Origin: Achromobacter xylosoxidans
GTDB lineage: Bacteria > Pseudomonadota > Gammaproteobacteria > Burkholderiales > Burkholderiaceae_B
Direction: 5' to 3'
Assembly: GCF_001457475.1 (NCBI RefSeq)
Contig: NZ_LN831029.1
Span: 3,844,001-3,908,000, forward strand
Length of the DNA: 64,000 nt
This document shows positions 40,587-49,164 of this stretch, in pieces. The notes beneath the pieces were generated by a model. It had not been told where the DNA came from. It saw nothing but the letters and a program-made list of their open reading frames with translations, and made no database searches. The stretch's first letter is position 1. Every line of letters begins with the position of its first letter. Position numbers and translations under genes: made by a program.

Positions 40587-41580
40587 GAACAGTAAGATCG
40601 AATGGACCGACCATACTTTCAACCCGTGGGAAGGCTGCCAGAAGGTCGGGCCCGGCTGTGACCACTGCTACGCAGAGACGCGCAACGCCCGCTTCGCCGG
40701 CGGCCGGGCTATCAACTGGGGGCCGGGCGCGCCACGCCGGCGGACCAGCGCCGCCAACTGGCGCAAGCCGCTGTCCTGGAACGGCAACCCATTCTACCAA
40801 TGCCTGGACTGCGGATGGCGTGGACACGGCGCGGGCAAGATCAACGGGGGCCTGCCGGTCTGCCCGGTGCCGAAATGCGCTTCCCTGAGGCTGGCCCCGG
40901 CCCGAGCGAGGGTGTTCTGCGCCAGCCTGGCTGACGTCTTCGACAATGCCGTGGACCCGGCCTGGCGCGAGGATCTTTACGGGCAGATCGAGGCCACGCC
41001 CAACCTGGACTGGCTGCTGCTGACGAAACGTATCGGCAACGTGGGCAACATGCTGCCTGTGCCGTTCGACTTCGACCGGATGTATCCCAACGTCTGGATC
41101 GGCGCCACCATCGTGAATCAAGCCGAGGCCGACCGAGATATCCCCAAGCTGCTCGAGTTGCCGGCGCGCGTTCGCTTCCTGAGCATGGAACCGCTACTCG
41201 GGCCGGTCGACCTTGGCGCCGGCTGCCGGCGCGCTGGGTTGCACCTGGGCGAGGCTCTGGACTGGGTAATCGTCGGCGGCGAGAGCGGCCCCGGGGCACG
41301 CCCCATGCATCCGGCCTGGGCCGCCAGTCTGCGCGACCAATGCCAGAACGCTGGAGTGCCGTTCCTGTTCAAGCAGTGGGGTGACTGGGCGCCTGGATCT
41401 GGGGATTTCGGCGCCGGCGGCTATGACACCGCGGCGGTCGCCTGGGATGGCCGTGTCGCACGCGACGACTACCCGGTCGGCGCAACGAGCGCGGACGGCT
41501 GGTCGATGGTTCATCGGCCGGGCAAGGTGGCAGCCGGCCGGCTGCTCGATGGCCGCGAATGGAACGAGGTGCCGCAATGA
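40579..41580 (+). CDS. Phage Gp37/Gp68 family protein (DUF5131)
   Basis: 333 residues from GTG 40579. The family's opening SKIEWTDHTFNPWEGC continues with three cysteines (C20-x6-C27-x2-C30) in radical-SAM-like spacing. Other blocks: FCASLADVFD, LDWLLLTKR, VWIGATIVNQ, VRFLSMEPLLGPVD, WVIVGGESGPGARP, PFLFKQWGDW. A likely zinc ribbon (C75-x2-C78, C95-x4-C100) is inserted between the first and second block. Activity of the family is not established; an Fe-S cofactor is inferred. Confidence 0.85.
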   Translation: MAENSKIEWTDHTFNPWEGCQKVGPGCDHCYAETRNARFAGGRAINWGPGAPRRRTSAANWRKPLSWNGNPFYQCLDCGWRGHGAGKINGGLPVCPVPKCASLRLAPARARVFCASLADVFDNAVDPAWREDLYGQIEATPNLDWLLLTKRIGNVGNMLPVPFDFDRMYPNVWIGATIVNQAEADRDIPKLLELPARVRFLSMEPLLGPVDLGAGCRRAGLHLGEALDWVIVGGESGPGARPMHPAWAASLRDQCQNAGVPFLFKQWGDWAPGSGDFGAGGYDTAAVAWDGRVARDDYPVGATSADGWSMVHRPGKVAAGRLLDGREWNEVPQ

Positions 41581-42224
41581 AAGAACGGCCCATCCCTTTC
41601 AACGGAGCGATGGTGCGGGCGTTGCTGGCCGGCAACAAGACGCAGACGCGGCGGGTCGTGAGGCAGCAGCCGGCCGGCGCGTGGGCGGCTCCCGGGAAAA
41701 CGTCATGCCCCTACGGCCAGCCCAGTGACCGCCTGTGGGTGCGTGAGCCCTGGCGCAGCACCGCAGACCTGGACAGGTGCAGCGGCAGCCAGATCGCCGA
41801 GCTGTGCCTGGACGCCGGCTACAACGCGCCCTGGGCTCCGATCCAGTACGAAGCCGACGGTGCGAGGCGTGACTGGAAGCACACCGGCACGCCGCCCCAT
41901 GACGGTCCGCCCCAACCGGGCAGGTATCGCCATGCCCGGTTCATGCCGCGCTGGGCGAGTCGGCTTGAGCTGGAGGTGACCGGCGTGCGCGTAGAGCGGT
42001 TGCAAGGCATCAGCTACGAGGATGCGCTGGCGGAAGGCGCATTCGACCCGCGCTTGTTCGTGGGCGACGAATGCCGCGACGCCAGCGTCGAATCAGCCGA
42101 CGAGCTGGCGCGCCGCCTGCAATGGCCGCAGCGCTCATTCCGCGAACTGTGGAGCAGCATCAACGGCGCCGAGTCCTGGGACGCCGACCCCTGGGTCTGG
42201 ATCGTCGAGTTCAGGAGGATCTGA
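41577..42224 (+). CDS. ASCH/PUA-like phage protein
   Basis: 215 residues from ATG 41577, coupled to the DUF5131 gene. It begins MKERPIPFNGAMVRALLAGNKTQTRR and continues with PSDRLWVREPW and a C-terminal LEVTGVRVERLQGISYEDALAEG and DPWVWIVEFRRI. This pattern is that of ASCH/PUA-like phage proteins, where the KTQTRR segment and W-V-R-E-x-W are conserved. RNA or modified-nucleobase binding is inferred. Frequent partner of DUF5131 proteins. Confidence 0.75.
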   Translation: MKERPIPFNGAMVRALLAGNKTQTRRVVRQQPAGAWAAPGKTSCPYGQPSDRLWVREPWRSTADLDRCSGSQIAELCLDAGYNAPWAPIQYEADGARRDWKHTGTPPHDGPPQPGRYRHARFMPRWASRLELEVTGVRVERLQGISYEDALAEGAFDPRLFVGDECRDASVESADELARRLQWPQRSFRELWSSINGAESWDADPWVWIVEFRRI

Positions 42225-42225
42225 C

Positions 42226-42570
42226 ATGCAAAAGCGCTGCTTCAACACCGTTGAAGCCCAGCAGTACCTGGGCGTCAAGCGCCGGTTCTTCGAAGCCAAA
42301 CTCGCCCCGCTGCTCGCTGGCAAGGGAGTCCAGGCCGGCACATCGGTTGTCTATGAACGGGCCGATCTCGACGCGGCCTGGGACCGCTATAAACTGACGG
42401 CGGGCAATGAGCGTCCCGCGCCCAAGAACGGAGTACGCAAATGGGACGTTCTAGAACAAGTGGCATCTACCCGTCGCAAGACGGCACGTTCGAGGTCGAC
42501 GCCCGATATAGGGGGCACCGAATTCGCAAACGTGGTTTCCAAAATCAGGGGGACGCCAGCGACTACCTGA
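42226..42570 (+). CDS. xis: Excisionase-like helix-turn-helix protein
   Basis: 114 residues from ATG 42226 with AGGAGG upstream. The MerR/AlpA-like start (RCFNTVEAQQYLGVKRRFFE) and VVYERADLDAAWDRY match DNA-bending excisionases. It overlaps the integrase start by 130 bases in another frame, a common xis-int arrangement. It likely directs prophage excision. Confidence 0.75.
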   Translation: MQKRCFNTVEAQQYLGVKRRFFEAKLAPLLAGKGVQAGTSVVYERADLDAAWDRYKLTAGNERPAPKNGVRKWDVLEQVASTRRKTARSRSTPDIGGTEFANVVSKIRGTPATT

Positions 42571-43655
42571 TGCAACGCAAGGCCGAAATCCGTGACGACA
42601 TGACCAACGGAGTTCGGCCAAAGGTAACCCTGGCCGCTGCGGCGGCCAGATATCTGCTGGAGAAGGAAGGCATGCCATCGGCGACGGCGTCAACCTACGC
42701 GCTTGAGCCGCTGGTGGCCCTCCTTGGCTCTTTAACATTGGATCAGCTCGACGACGACGCCCTCGTGCCATTTATCGAGGAGCGCAAGGCGTTCGGCTGG
42801 GCCGACAAGACGGTCAACAACAGCCTGGAATGCGTCAGGGCCATCTGCAACCGCGCCGCAAGGCGATGGAGATTTCCGAACCGCATGACCTGGCTGGAGA
42901 GCGCTCCCCACATCAGCCTGCTGAAACTCGAAGATCAGCGCCCTCCCCGCCCCATAACCTGGGCCGAGCAGGACAGGCTCCTGGCCAGCGCGCCAGGTTA
43001 CTTGGCGAAGGTGCTGCTTTTCGACTTGAATACCGGCGTCCGGCGAAATGTCCTTTCGAATCTGCGGTGGACCTGGGAACTCCCCCTCGAGATCCGCCCT
43101 GGCCTGGTTCGTTCGGTCTTCATCGTGCCGCGGGAGTACGTGAAGGGGCGGAAACGGGAGAGGATCATCGTTTGCAACACAACCGCGCAAGGCATCGTTG
43201 ACAGCCAGCGGGGCAAGCATCCGGAATTCGTTTTCACCTACGTAAAGGATCTCCCCAAGTGGGCGCGGCTCGCTAAAGGCCCACACCCGCTGGGCTGGAC
43301 GCTGCCCGAGCGGCCTCACAAGACGCTCGCGGATCGATTCGAGTATGCATGGGGTAAGACTCGGACGGCTGCTGGCATGGCGGATCTGCACCTGCACGAC
43401 CTGCGCCACACCCTCGGGATGCGCTTGCGGGCTGCCGGGGTCTCGGATCGGACCCAAAACGAGATCCTCTGGCACAAATCCGGCAGCATGACGGATCACT
43501 ATGCCGTGGCGCAGCTGCGCGAGATTTACGACGCTCTCGAGGCTATCCAGGCCCCGGGCGCAGACGGTGAATCGCTCAACTTGCTGGCCATCATGCGGGA
43601 GAGGCGACAACAAGAAGTCCCCCAAAAGTCCCCCAGCCTGCGGCTGGTGGCTTAA
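42441..43655 (+). CDS. int: Phage integrase, tyrosine recombinase
   Basis: 404 residues. An N-terminal arm-binding type domain (SQDGTFEVDARYRGHRIRKR), a core-binding helical region, and a catalytic domain: Arg in TGVRRNVLSN (about 201), His319-x-x-Arg322 in HDLRH, Trp344-His345 and nucleophile Tyr354 in SMTDHYAV. The Lys of a beta turn is in the GRKRERI stretch. It joins phage and host attachment sites; the attachment region should lie just downstream. Confidence 0.93.
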   Translation: MGRSRTSGIYPSQDGTFEVDARYRGHRIRKRGFQNQGDASDYLMQRKAEIRDDMTNGVRPKVTLAAAAARYLLEKEGMPSATASTYALEPLVALLGSLTLDQLDDDALVPFIEERKAFGWADKTVNNSLECVRAICNRAARRWRFPNRMTWLESAPHISLLKLEDQRPPRPITWAEQDRLLASAPGYLAKVLLFDLNTGVRRNVLSNLRWTWELPLEIRPGLVRSVFIVPREYVKGRKRERIIVCNTTAQGIVDSQRGKHPEFVFTYVKDLPKWARLAKGPHPLGWTLPERPHKTLADRFEYAWGKTRTAAGMADLHLHDLRHTLGMRLRAAGVSDRTQNEILWHKSGSMTDHYAVAQLREIYDALEAIQAPGADGESLNLLAIMRERRQQEVPQKSPSLRLVA

Positions 43656-43801
43656 GGCAAATCCCGTAAGCCGTTGAAATAACTGACAGTAATGAAAGGG
43701 CATAAGGAAATCCCGATTAGGGAATTTGCTTATGCCCTTTAATTATTTGTACGGCGCATACTCGATACGTAAGAATTCGTCCTTGGCATAAAGCAAGAAA
43801 G
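43656..43801. other. Probable right attachment region and phage-host junction
   Basis: 146 bases with no gene between the integrase and the host LysR gene. It holds the hairpin at 43695-43740 and an AT-rich strip; no tRNA end is seen. The core sequence cannot be fixed without the left attachment site, which is outside the window. A weak -35/-10 pair (TTGTAC at 43747, TAAGAA at 43770) points toward LysR. Confidence 0.5.
43695..43740 (+). terminator. Long hairpin downstream of the integrase
   Basis: Outer arms AAAGGGCATAAG and CTTATGCCCTTT are perfect complements of 12 bp; inner arms AAATCCC and GGGAATTT pair nearly fully. An AATTATTT tail follows. It likely ends integrase transcription and may shield the host LysR operon, or form part of the attachment site. 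Confidence 0.65.
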
Positions 43802-44770
43802 ATGGAACTTCGTCAACTCGAGGCCTTCGCGGCCGTCATGTCCACGGGCAGCGTCACCGCTGCCGGGCGTCTGCTTGGCCGCTCGCAACCGGCCATCAGC
43901 CGCCTGTTGCAGGAATTGGAAGCCGAGATCGGCTATGCCCTGTTCGCCCGCAGCGGGCCGCGCGTGACGCCGACCGAGCAGGGTTTCCTGCTCTATGACG
44001 ACGTCGAGCGCGCCCTGTCCAGCCTGCGCCAGATCCGCGACCGGGCCGAGGAAATCGCCCGCGGCCAGGCGCAGCCCCTGCTGCTGGCGGCCACCTCGGC
44101 GCTGGCCGCCGGGTTGGTGCCGGACGCGCTCAAGCGCATCGAGCCGCACGCCAACCTCGCCCCCCGCATCGAACTGCGCAGCGCCTCGCCCGAGCGCGTG
44201 GTGCACGCCGTCCTGAGCGGCGCGGCGCAACTGGGCGCGACCAGCCTCCCGCTGGAGCATCGCGGCCTGACCGTGCACTGGATCGGCCAGGCGCCCTGTG
44301 TGGTGGCGCTGCCCGAAAACGATCCGGCCGCGCGCCATGAGGTGGTGCCGGTGGCCGAGCTGGCCGGGCGCCGCGTCATCACCATGGCCAATCCCTACCG
44401 CCTGCGGCGGCGGCTGGACGCGGCGCTGGGCCACGCGGCCGGCGCCATCGAAACCAATTCGTCCGTCAACGCCCTGGCCGCCGTGCGCGCGGGCCTGGGC
44501 GTGTCGGTGCTGGAACCCATTACCGCCTACGGCGCGCCGATGGCGGGCGTGGCGATCCGCCCGATCGACCTGGACATTCCCTTTTTCTTCGGGGTCATCA
44601 CCTCGCAGTCGCAGCCGCTGACGCCGGCCTGCCAGGCCATGGCCGATGCGCTGGCGCAGGCCGCCGCGCAACTGCTGCCCGGCTTCGTGCTGCACGACGC
44701 CTGCCAGCACGGCGCGCTGCTGCAGTCGATCTACGGCGATGACGCCCCTCTTACGGATACGCCCGCATGA
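43802..44770 (+). CDS. LysR-family regulator heading a transport/oxidation operon
   Basis: 322 residues. N-terminal winged helix (LRQLEAFAAVMSTGSVTAAG, then RSQPAISRLLQELE), then a type-2 periplasmic-binding-like effector domain (residues ~95-295). It overlaps the next gene by four bases (ATGA), so it leads the operon it probably controls. Most LysR genes instead face their target operon. The prophage end lies within 146 bases upstream. Confidence 0.9.
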   Translation: MELRQLEAFAAVMSTGSVTAAGRLLGRSQPAISRLLQELEAEIGYALFARSGPRVTPTEQGFLLYDDVERALSSLRQIRDRAEEIARGQAQPLLLAATSALAAGLVPDALKRIEPHANLAPRIELRSASPERVVHAVLSGAAQLGATSLPLEHRGLTVHWIGQAPCVVALPENDPAARHEVVPVAELAGRRVITMANPYRLRRRLDAALGHAAGAIETNSSVNALAAVRAGLGVSVLEPITAYGAPMAGVAIRPIDLDIPFFFGVITSQSQPLTPACQAMADALAQAAAQLLPGFVLHDACQHGALLQSIYGDDAPLTDTPA

Positions 44771-46242
44771 ACCAACCCCTCGCTCCCGCCCCGCAAGGCC
44801 TGGCCGCGCTGGAAGCGCGCCTGCGCCAGGACCTGTCCTGGCTGGAAATCCCGGCCAAACAGTGGGTCACGCCGCGCCTGGTCGACGGCCAGCCGGTGCT
44901 GGACGTGGCCATCATCGGCGGCGGCATGGCCGGCCTGGCCGCGGCCGCGTCGCTGACCCACCAGGGCATCGTCGCGCCGATCTTCGACCAGTCACCCGAA
45001 GGCTATGAAGGCCCGTGGGCCACCACCGCGCGCATGGAGACCCTGCGCTCGCCCAAGCAACTGACGGGTCCGGCGCTGGGCCTGCCCGCCCTGACCTTCC
45101 GCGCCTGGTTCGAGGCGCAGTTCGGCGGCGAAGCCTGGGACGCGCTGGACAAGATCCCGCGCCTGCAGTGGATGGACTACCTGCGCTGGTACCGCCGCGT
45201 GCTGAACCTGGACGTGCGCAACCAGCACCGCGTGCTGGCCGTGCTGCCGCGCGCCGACCGGCTGGTGCAACTGGACATCGAAGCGCCCGCCGGCCGCCAG
45301 ACCGTGCTGGCGCGCCGCGTGGTGCTGGCCACCGGCCGCGACGGCCTGGGCGGCGCCTACGTGCCGGACTTCGCGCGCAAGCTGCCGCGCGACCGTTGGG
45401 CGCATTCGTCGGACGTGCTGGACTACGCCACCCTGGCCGGCAAGCGCGTCGGCGTGGTGGGCGCGGGCGCGTCGGCCATGGACAGCGCCGCCACCGCCCT
45501 GGAAGCGGGCGCGGCCAGCGTCGACCTGCTGATCCGCCGCGACGACATTCCGCGCATCAACAAGGGCAAGGGCGCCGGCAACCCCGGCCTGACCCATGGC
45601 CACCTGAACCTGCCCGACGACTGGAAGTGGAAGATCCGCCACTACATCAACGCCGCCCAGGTGCCGCCGCCGCGCGGCAGCACGCTGCGCGTGTCGCGCC
45701 ACCCGAACGCCCGCTTCAACCTGGGCTGCGGCGTGCAGGACCTGGCGCTGGTCAATGACGAAATCCGCGTGACCACGCCCAAGGGCGTCTTCACGCTGGA
45801 CTTCCTGGTGTTCTCCACGGGTTTCCGCATCGACTGGACCGTGCGGCCGGAATTCGCCGCGCTGGCGTCCCACGTGCGCGCCTGGGGCGACCGCTACACC
45901 CCGCCCGCCGGCGAGGAAGACCAGGAACTGCATGATTCGCCCGACCTGGGCGCGGCCTTCGAATTGCAGGAAAAGACCCCGGGCGCCTGTCCCGGCCTGG
46001 ACCGGGTGCACTGCTTCTCGTACCCGGCCGCGCTGACGCACGGCACCGTGTCGGGCGACATCCCCGCCATCAGCGAAGGCGCCAAGCGCCTGGCGCAAGG
46101 CATCGCCGGCCTGTTCTACCGCGAGGACGTGGCCACGCACTACGCCAATATGGAAGCGTTCTCGGAACCGGAAGTGTTCGGCGACGAATGGACGCCGGCC
46201 CCGGCGCCCGGCGCGCCCCGGCAGGCGGAGACCGCGCAATGA
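44767..46242 (+). CDS. Flavin-containing monooxygenase-like protein
   Basis: 491 residues. FAD Rossmann motif IIGGGMAGLAAA near residue 49 and an NADPH motif VVGAGASAMDSAA near 225, with DRWAHSSDVLDY before it, in the order seen in class B flavin monooxygenases. The N-terminal ~45 residues are an extra helical segment. Cytoplasmic. Probably oxidises the compound taken up by the ABC transporter encoded next; the substrate is unknown. Confidence 0.8.
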   Translation: MNQPLAPAPQGLAALEARLRQDLSWLEIPAKQWVTPRLVDGQPVLDVAIIGGGMAGLAAAASLTHQGIVAPIFDQSPEGYEGPWATTARMETLRSPKQLTGPALGLPALTFRAWFEAQFGGEAWDALDKIPRLQWMDYLRWYRRVLNLDVRNQHRVLAVLPRADRLVQLDIEAPAGRQTVLARRVVLATGRDGLGGAYVPDFARKLPRDRWAHSSDVLDYATLAGKRVGVVGAGASAMDSAATALEAGAASVDLLIRRDDIPRINKGKGAGNPGLTHGHLNLPDDWKWKIRHYINAAQVPPPRGSTLRVSRHPNARFNLGCGVQDLALVNDEIRVTTPKGVFTLDFLVFSTGFRIDWTVRPEFAALASHVRAWGDRYTPPAGEEDQELHDSPDLGAAFELQEKTPGACPGLDRVHCFSYPAALTHGTVSGDIPAISEGAKRLAQGIAGLFYREDVATHYANMEAFSEPEVFGDEWTPAPAPGAPRQAETAQ

Positions 46243-47213
46243 CCGCTTGGCTGCTCCGCCGCGTGGCGCAAGCCGCGGTGGTCGTGTTCCTGATGACGCT
46301 GATCGTCTTCGTCGGGCTGCACGCCATCGGCAACCCCGTCGACATCCTGATCGGCCAGGACGTCGACCAGGTCGACCGCGCCCGCATCATCGCCGAACTG
46401 GGGCTGGACAAGCCCTTGTGGCAACAGTACCTGGGCTTTCTGAACGGGGCGCTGCACGGCAACCTGGGCAACAGCTTCGTCTACAACATCCCCGCCGTGG
46501 AACTGGTGATCCAGCGCCTGCCGGCGACCCTCGAACTGGCCATCGCCGCGCTGCTGCTGGCGGTGATCATCGGGCTGCCGCTGGGCCTCTTGGCCGGGCT
46601 GTATCCCGACAGCCGCTTCTCCAAGCTGGTGATGGCGGGCAGCATCGTCGGCTTCTCGCTGCCGACCTTCTGGGTCGCGCTGATGCTGATCATGACCTTC
46701 AGCGTGTCGCTGGGCTGGCTGCCGGCCAGCGGCCGCGGCCAGACGGTGGAATTCCTGGGCTTCCAGTGGTCGTGGCTGACGGCCGACGGCTGGCGCCACC
46801 TGATCCTGCCGGCGCTGAACCTGTCGCTGTTCAAGATCTCGCTGGTGATCCGCCTGACCCGCGCCGGCGTGCGCGACGTGATGCCGCTGGACTTCGTCAA
46901 GTTCGCCCGCGCCAAGGGCCTGTCGCCGTTCCGGGTGGTCTGTGTGCACGTGCTGCGCAACACCATGATCCCGCTGGTGACGGTACTGGGCCTGGAGCTG
47001 GGCTCGACCATCGCCTTCGCCGTCATCACCGAAAGCATCTTCGCCTGGCCCGGCGCCGGCAAGCTGATCCTGGACAGCCTGAACGCGCTGGACCGCCCGG
47101 TGATCGTGGCCTACCTGATCGTGGTGGTGTGCCTGTTCGTGACGCTCAACCTGATCGTCGACATCCTGTACAAAGTGCTGGACCCGCGGGTGCGGCTGGA
47201 GGCCTCGGCATGA
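46239..47213 (+). CDS. dppB: ABC transporter permease, DppB type
   Basis: 324 residues, six membrane helices, from ATG 46239 (ATGA with the flavoprotein gene). The first helix (VVVFLMTLIVFVGLHAIGNPV), the long periplasmic loop, and the ABC-coupling motif FVKFARAKGLSPFRVV near residue 228 fit the oligopeptide permease family. Partner of the next permease. No peptide-specific residue can be read from the sequence. Confidence 0.9.
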   Translation: MTAWLLRRVAQAAVVVFLMTLIVFVGLHAIGNPVDILIGQDVDQVDRARIIAELGLDKPLWQQYLGFLNGALHGNLGNSFVYNIPAVELVIQRLPATLELAIAALLLAVIIGLPLGLLAGLYPDSRFSKLVMAGSIVGFSLPTFWVALMLIMTFSVSLGWLPASGRGQTVEFLGFQWSWLTADGWRHLILPALNLSLFKISLVIRLTRAGVRDVMPLDFVKFARAKGLSPFRVVCVHVLRNTMIPLVTVLGLELGSTIAFAVITESIFAWPGAGKLILDSLNALDRPVIVAYLIVVVCLFVTLNLIVDILYKVLDPRVRLEASA

Positions 47214-48145
47214 GCGCTCCGAACACTCCCCAGGCAAATGCCATGCAAACCGCCGCCCCCGCGCTGAAGCGCGAATCGCCCTGGCGCCGTAACCTGCTGG
47301 AATTCCTGTCGTCCAAGACGGCGGTGTTCGGGCTGGTGATCGCCACCCTGCTGATCCTGGCCGCCATCCTGGCGCCGTGGATCTCGCCGCAGAACCCCTA
47401 CGACCTGCTGCAGATCGACGTGCTGGACGCGCGCCTGGCGCCGGGCACGATGAACGGCCTGAACACCTTCCACTACTGGCTCGGCACCGACGGCCAGGGC
47501 CGCGACCTGCTGTCGGGCATCCTGTACGGCCTGCGCATCAGCCTGATGGTGGGCGTGGGCTCGGCGCTGATCGCCGGCATCATCGGCACGCTGCTGGGCC
47601 TGCTGGCGGCGTATGCCGGCGGCAAGGTCGACGCGCTGATCATGCGGCTGGTGGACCTGATCCTGTCGTTCCCGTCGATCCTGGTGGCCATGATGATCCT
47701 GGCCTACCTGGGCAAGGGCGTGGGCAACGTGGTGCTGACGCTGGTGATCCTGGAATGGGCCTACTACGCCCGCACCGCGCGCGGCCAGGCCCTGGTCGAG
47801 CGCCGCCGCGAGTACGTCGAGGCGGCGCGCTGCCTGGACATCCCCAACTGGCGGATCATGCTCAAGCACATCCTGCCCAACTGCCTGCCGCCGCTGATCG
47901 TCATCGGCACCCTGCAGATCGCGCGCGCCATCACGCTCGAAGCCACGCTGAGTTTCCTAGGCCTGGGCGTGCCCGTGACCGAACCGTCGCTGGGGCTGCT
48001 GATCTCCAACGGCTTCCAATACATGCTGTCCGGCGAATACTGGATCAGTTTCTACCCCGGCATCGCGCTGCTGATCACCATCGTCGCCATCAACCTGGTG
48101 GGCGACCGCCTGCGCGACGTGCTGAACCCGAGGACCCACAAATGA
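47210..48145 (+). CDS. dppC: ABC transporter permease, DppC type
   Basis: 311 residues. A cytoplasmic ~30-residue N-terminus, the OppC N-terminal helix, HYWLGTDGQGRDLLSG, and coupling motif EYVEAARCLDIPNWRIM near residue 205. Six helices expected. Overlaps both neighbours by four bases, so it is tightly co-translated with DppB and DppD. Confidence 0.9.
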   Translation: MSAPNTPQANAMQTAAPALKRESPWRRNLLEFLSSKTAVFGLVIATLLILAAILAPWISPQNPYDLLQIDVLDARLAPGTMNGLNTFHYWLGTDGQGRDLLSGILYGLRISLMVGVGSALIAGIIGTLLGLLAAYAGGKVDALIMRLVDLILSFPSILVAMMILAYLGKGVGNVVLTLVILEWAYYARTARGQALVERRREYVEAARCLDIPNWRIMLKHILPNCLPPLIVIGTLQIARAITLEATLSFLGLGVPVTEPSLGLLISNGFQYMLSGEYWISFYPGIALLITIVAINLVGDRLRDVLNPRTHK

Positions 48146-49164
48146 GCGCCGCCCGTCCCGTCGCGGCGCCGGCCGCCGCCAACGTGCCGACCCTGGAAGT
48201 GCGCAACCTGCGCACCCACTTCTTCACCCGCGCCGGCACCCTGCCCGCCGTGGACGACGTGTCCTTCACGCTGGAGCGCGGCAAGATCCTGGGCCTGGTC
48301 GGCGAGTCCGGCTCGGGCAAATCCGTCACCGGCTTTTCGATCATGGGCCTGGTGGACGCCCCCGGCCGCGTGGTCGGCGGCCAGGTGCTGTTCCAGGGCC
48401 GCGACCTGACCAAGCTGGCCCCGCGCGAGCTGCGCAAGCTGCAGGGCAACCGCATCGCCATGATCTTCCAGGATCCGATGATGACGTTGAACCCGGTGCT
48501 GCGGGTCGACGTGCAGATGATCGAAACGGTGCGCGCCCACAACAGCATGAGCAAGGCGCAGGCGCGCGAGCTGGCCCGCGACACGCTCGGCATGATGGGT
48601 ATTCCCAGCCCGGAAGAACGGCTGCTGGCGTATCCGCACCAGTTGTCCGGCGGCATGCGCCAGCGCGTGGCGATCGCCATCGCCATGCTGCACCGGCCCG
48701 ACCTCATCATCGCCGACGAGCCGACCACGGCGCTGGACGTCACCATCCAGGCGCAGATCCTGTCCGAAGTGCAGAAGCTGGCGCAGCAACACGGCACCAG
48801 CCTCATCTGGATCACCCACGACCTGTCGGTGGTGGCGGGCCTGGCCGACGACGTGGCGGTGATGTACGCCGGCCGCATCGTCGAACACGGCAAGGTCGAC
48901 GACGTGCTCGACCGTCCTCAGCATCCCTACACCCTGGGCCTGATCGACAGCCTGCCCAGCAACAACCAGCGCGGCCAACGCCTGCGCCAGATTCCCGGCA
49001 TGACACCCAACCTGCTCACCCTGCCCGCCGGCTGTGCCTTCGCGGCGCGCTGCGCGCGCGCCACGGCGCAATGCGGCCAGCAGCCCGCCATCACCGACGT
49101 GCTGCCCGGCCATCAGGTGCGCTGCTTTCATCCGTCGCGCCAACCGGGCGAGGTGGCAGCATGA
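48142..49164 (+). CDS. dppD: ABC transporter ATPase, DppD type
   Basis: 340 residues. Walker A GESGSGKS near residue 56, Q-loop FQDPMMTLNP, signature LSGGMRQR, Walker B LIIADEPTTALD and switch WITHDL. The C-terminal extension has the oligopeptide-family Cys block (C-x5-C-x4-C, then a fourth Cys) that can bind an iron-sulfur centre. Energises import with DppF. Confidence 0.92.
   Translation: MSAARPVAAPAAANVPTLEVRNLRTHFFTRAGTLPAVDDVSFTLERGKILGLVGESGSGKSVTGFSIMGLVDAPGRVVGGQVLFQGRDLTKLAPRELRKLQGNRIAMIFQDPMMTLNPVLRVDVQMIETVRAHNSMSKAQARELARDTLGMMGIPSPEERLLAYPHQLSGGMRQRVAIAIAMLHRPDLIIADEPTTALDVTIQAQILSEVQKLAQQHGTSLIWITHDLSVVAGLADDVAVMYAGRIVEHGKVDDVLDRPQHPYTLGLIDSLPSNNQRGQRLRQIPGMTPNLLTLPAGCAFAARCARATAQCGQQPAITDVLPGHQVRCFHPSRQPGEVAA

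Larger units (their letters stand above)
1..43740. mobile_element. Podovirus-like temperate prophage (left end outside window)
   Basis: Seen in the sequence: integrase and excisionase at the right end, a CI/Cro-type switch, divergent early operons, and a late operon with terminase, portal, scaffold, capsid, connectors, fibre and holins. The portal is P22-like and the capsid N4-gp56-like. No tape-measure, tube or sheath gene is visible, so a short-tailed virion is inferred. No structural gene seen is obviously broken, so the prophage may be functional, but the endolysin and left attachment site would lie left of base 1. The right boundary is placed after the integrase-proximal hairpin and is approximate. 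Confidence 0.93.

Noticed and set aside
1..43740. CRISPR array or anti-CRISPR locus
   Set aside because: No direct-repeat array is visible, and no small gene pair with an Aca-type regulator can be identified by sequence alone.
43656..43801. tRNA gene as attachment site
   Set aside because: The region after the integrase does not contain a cloverleaf or a tRNA 3' end; the hairpin has a different shape.
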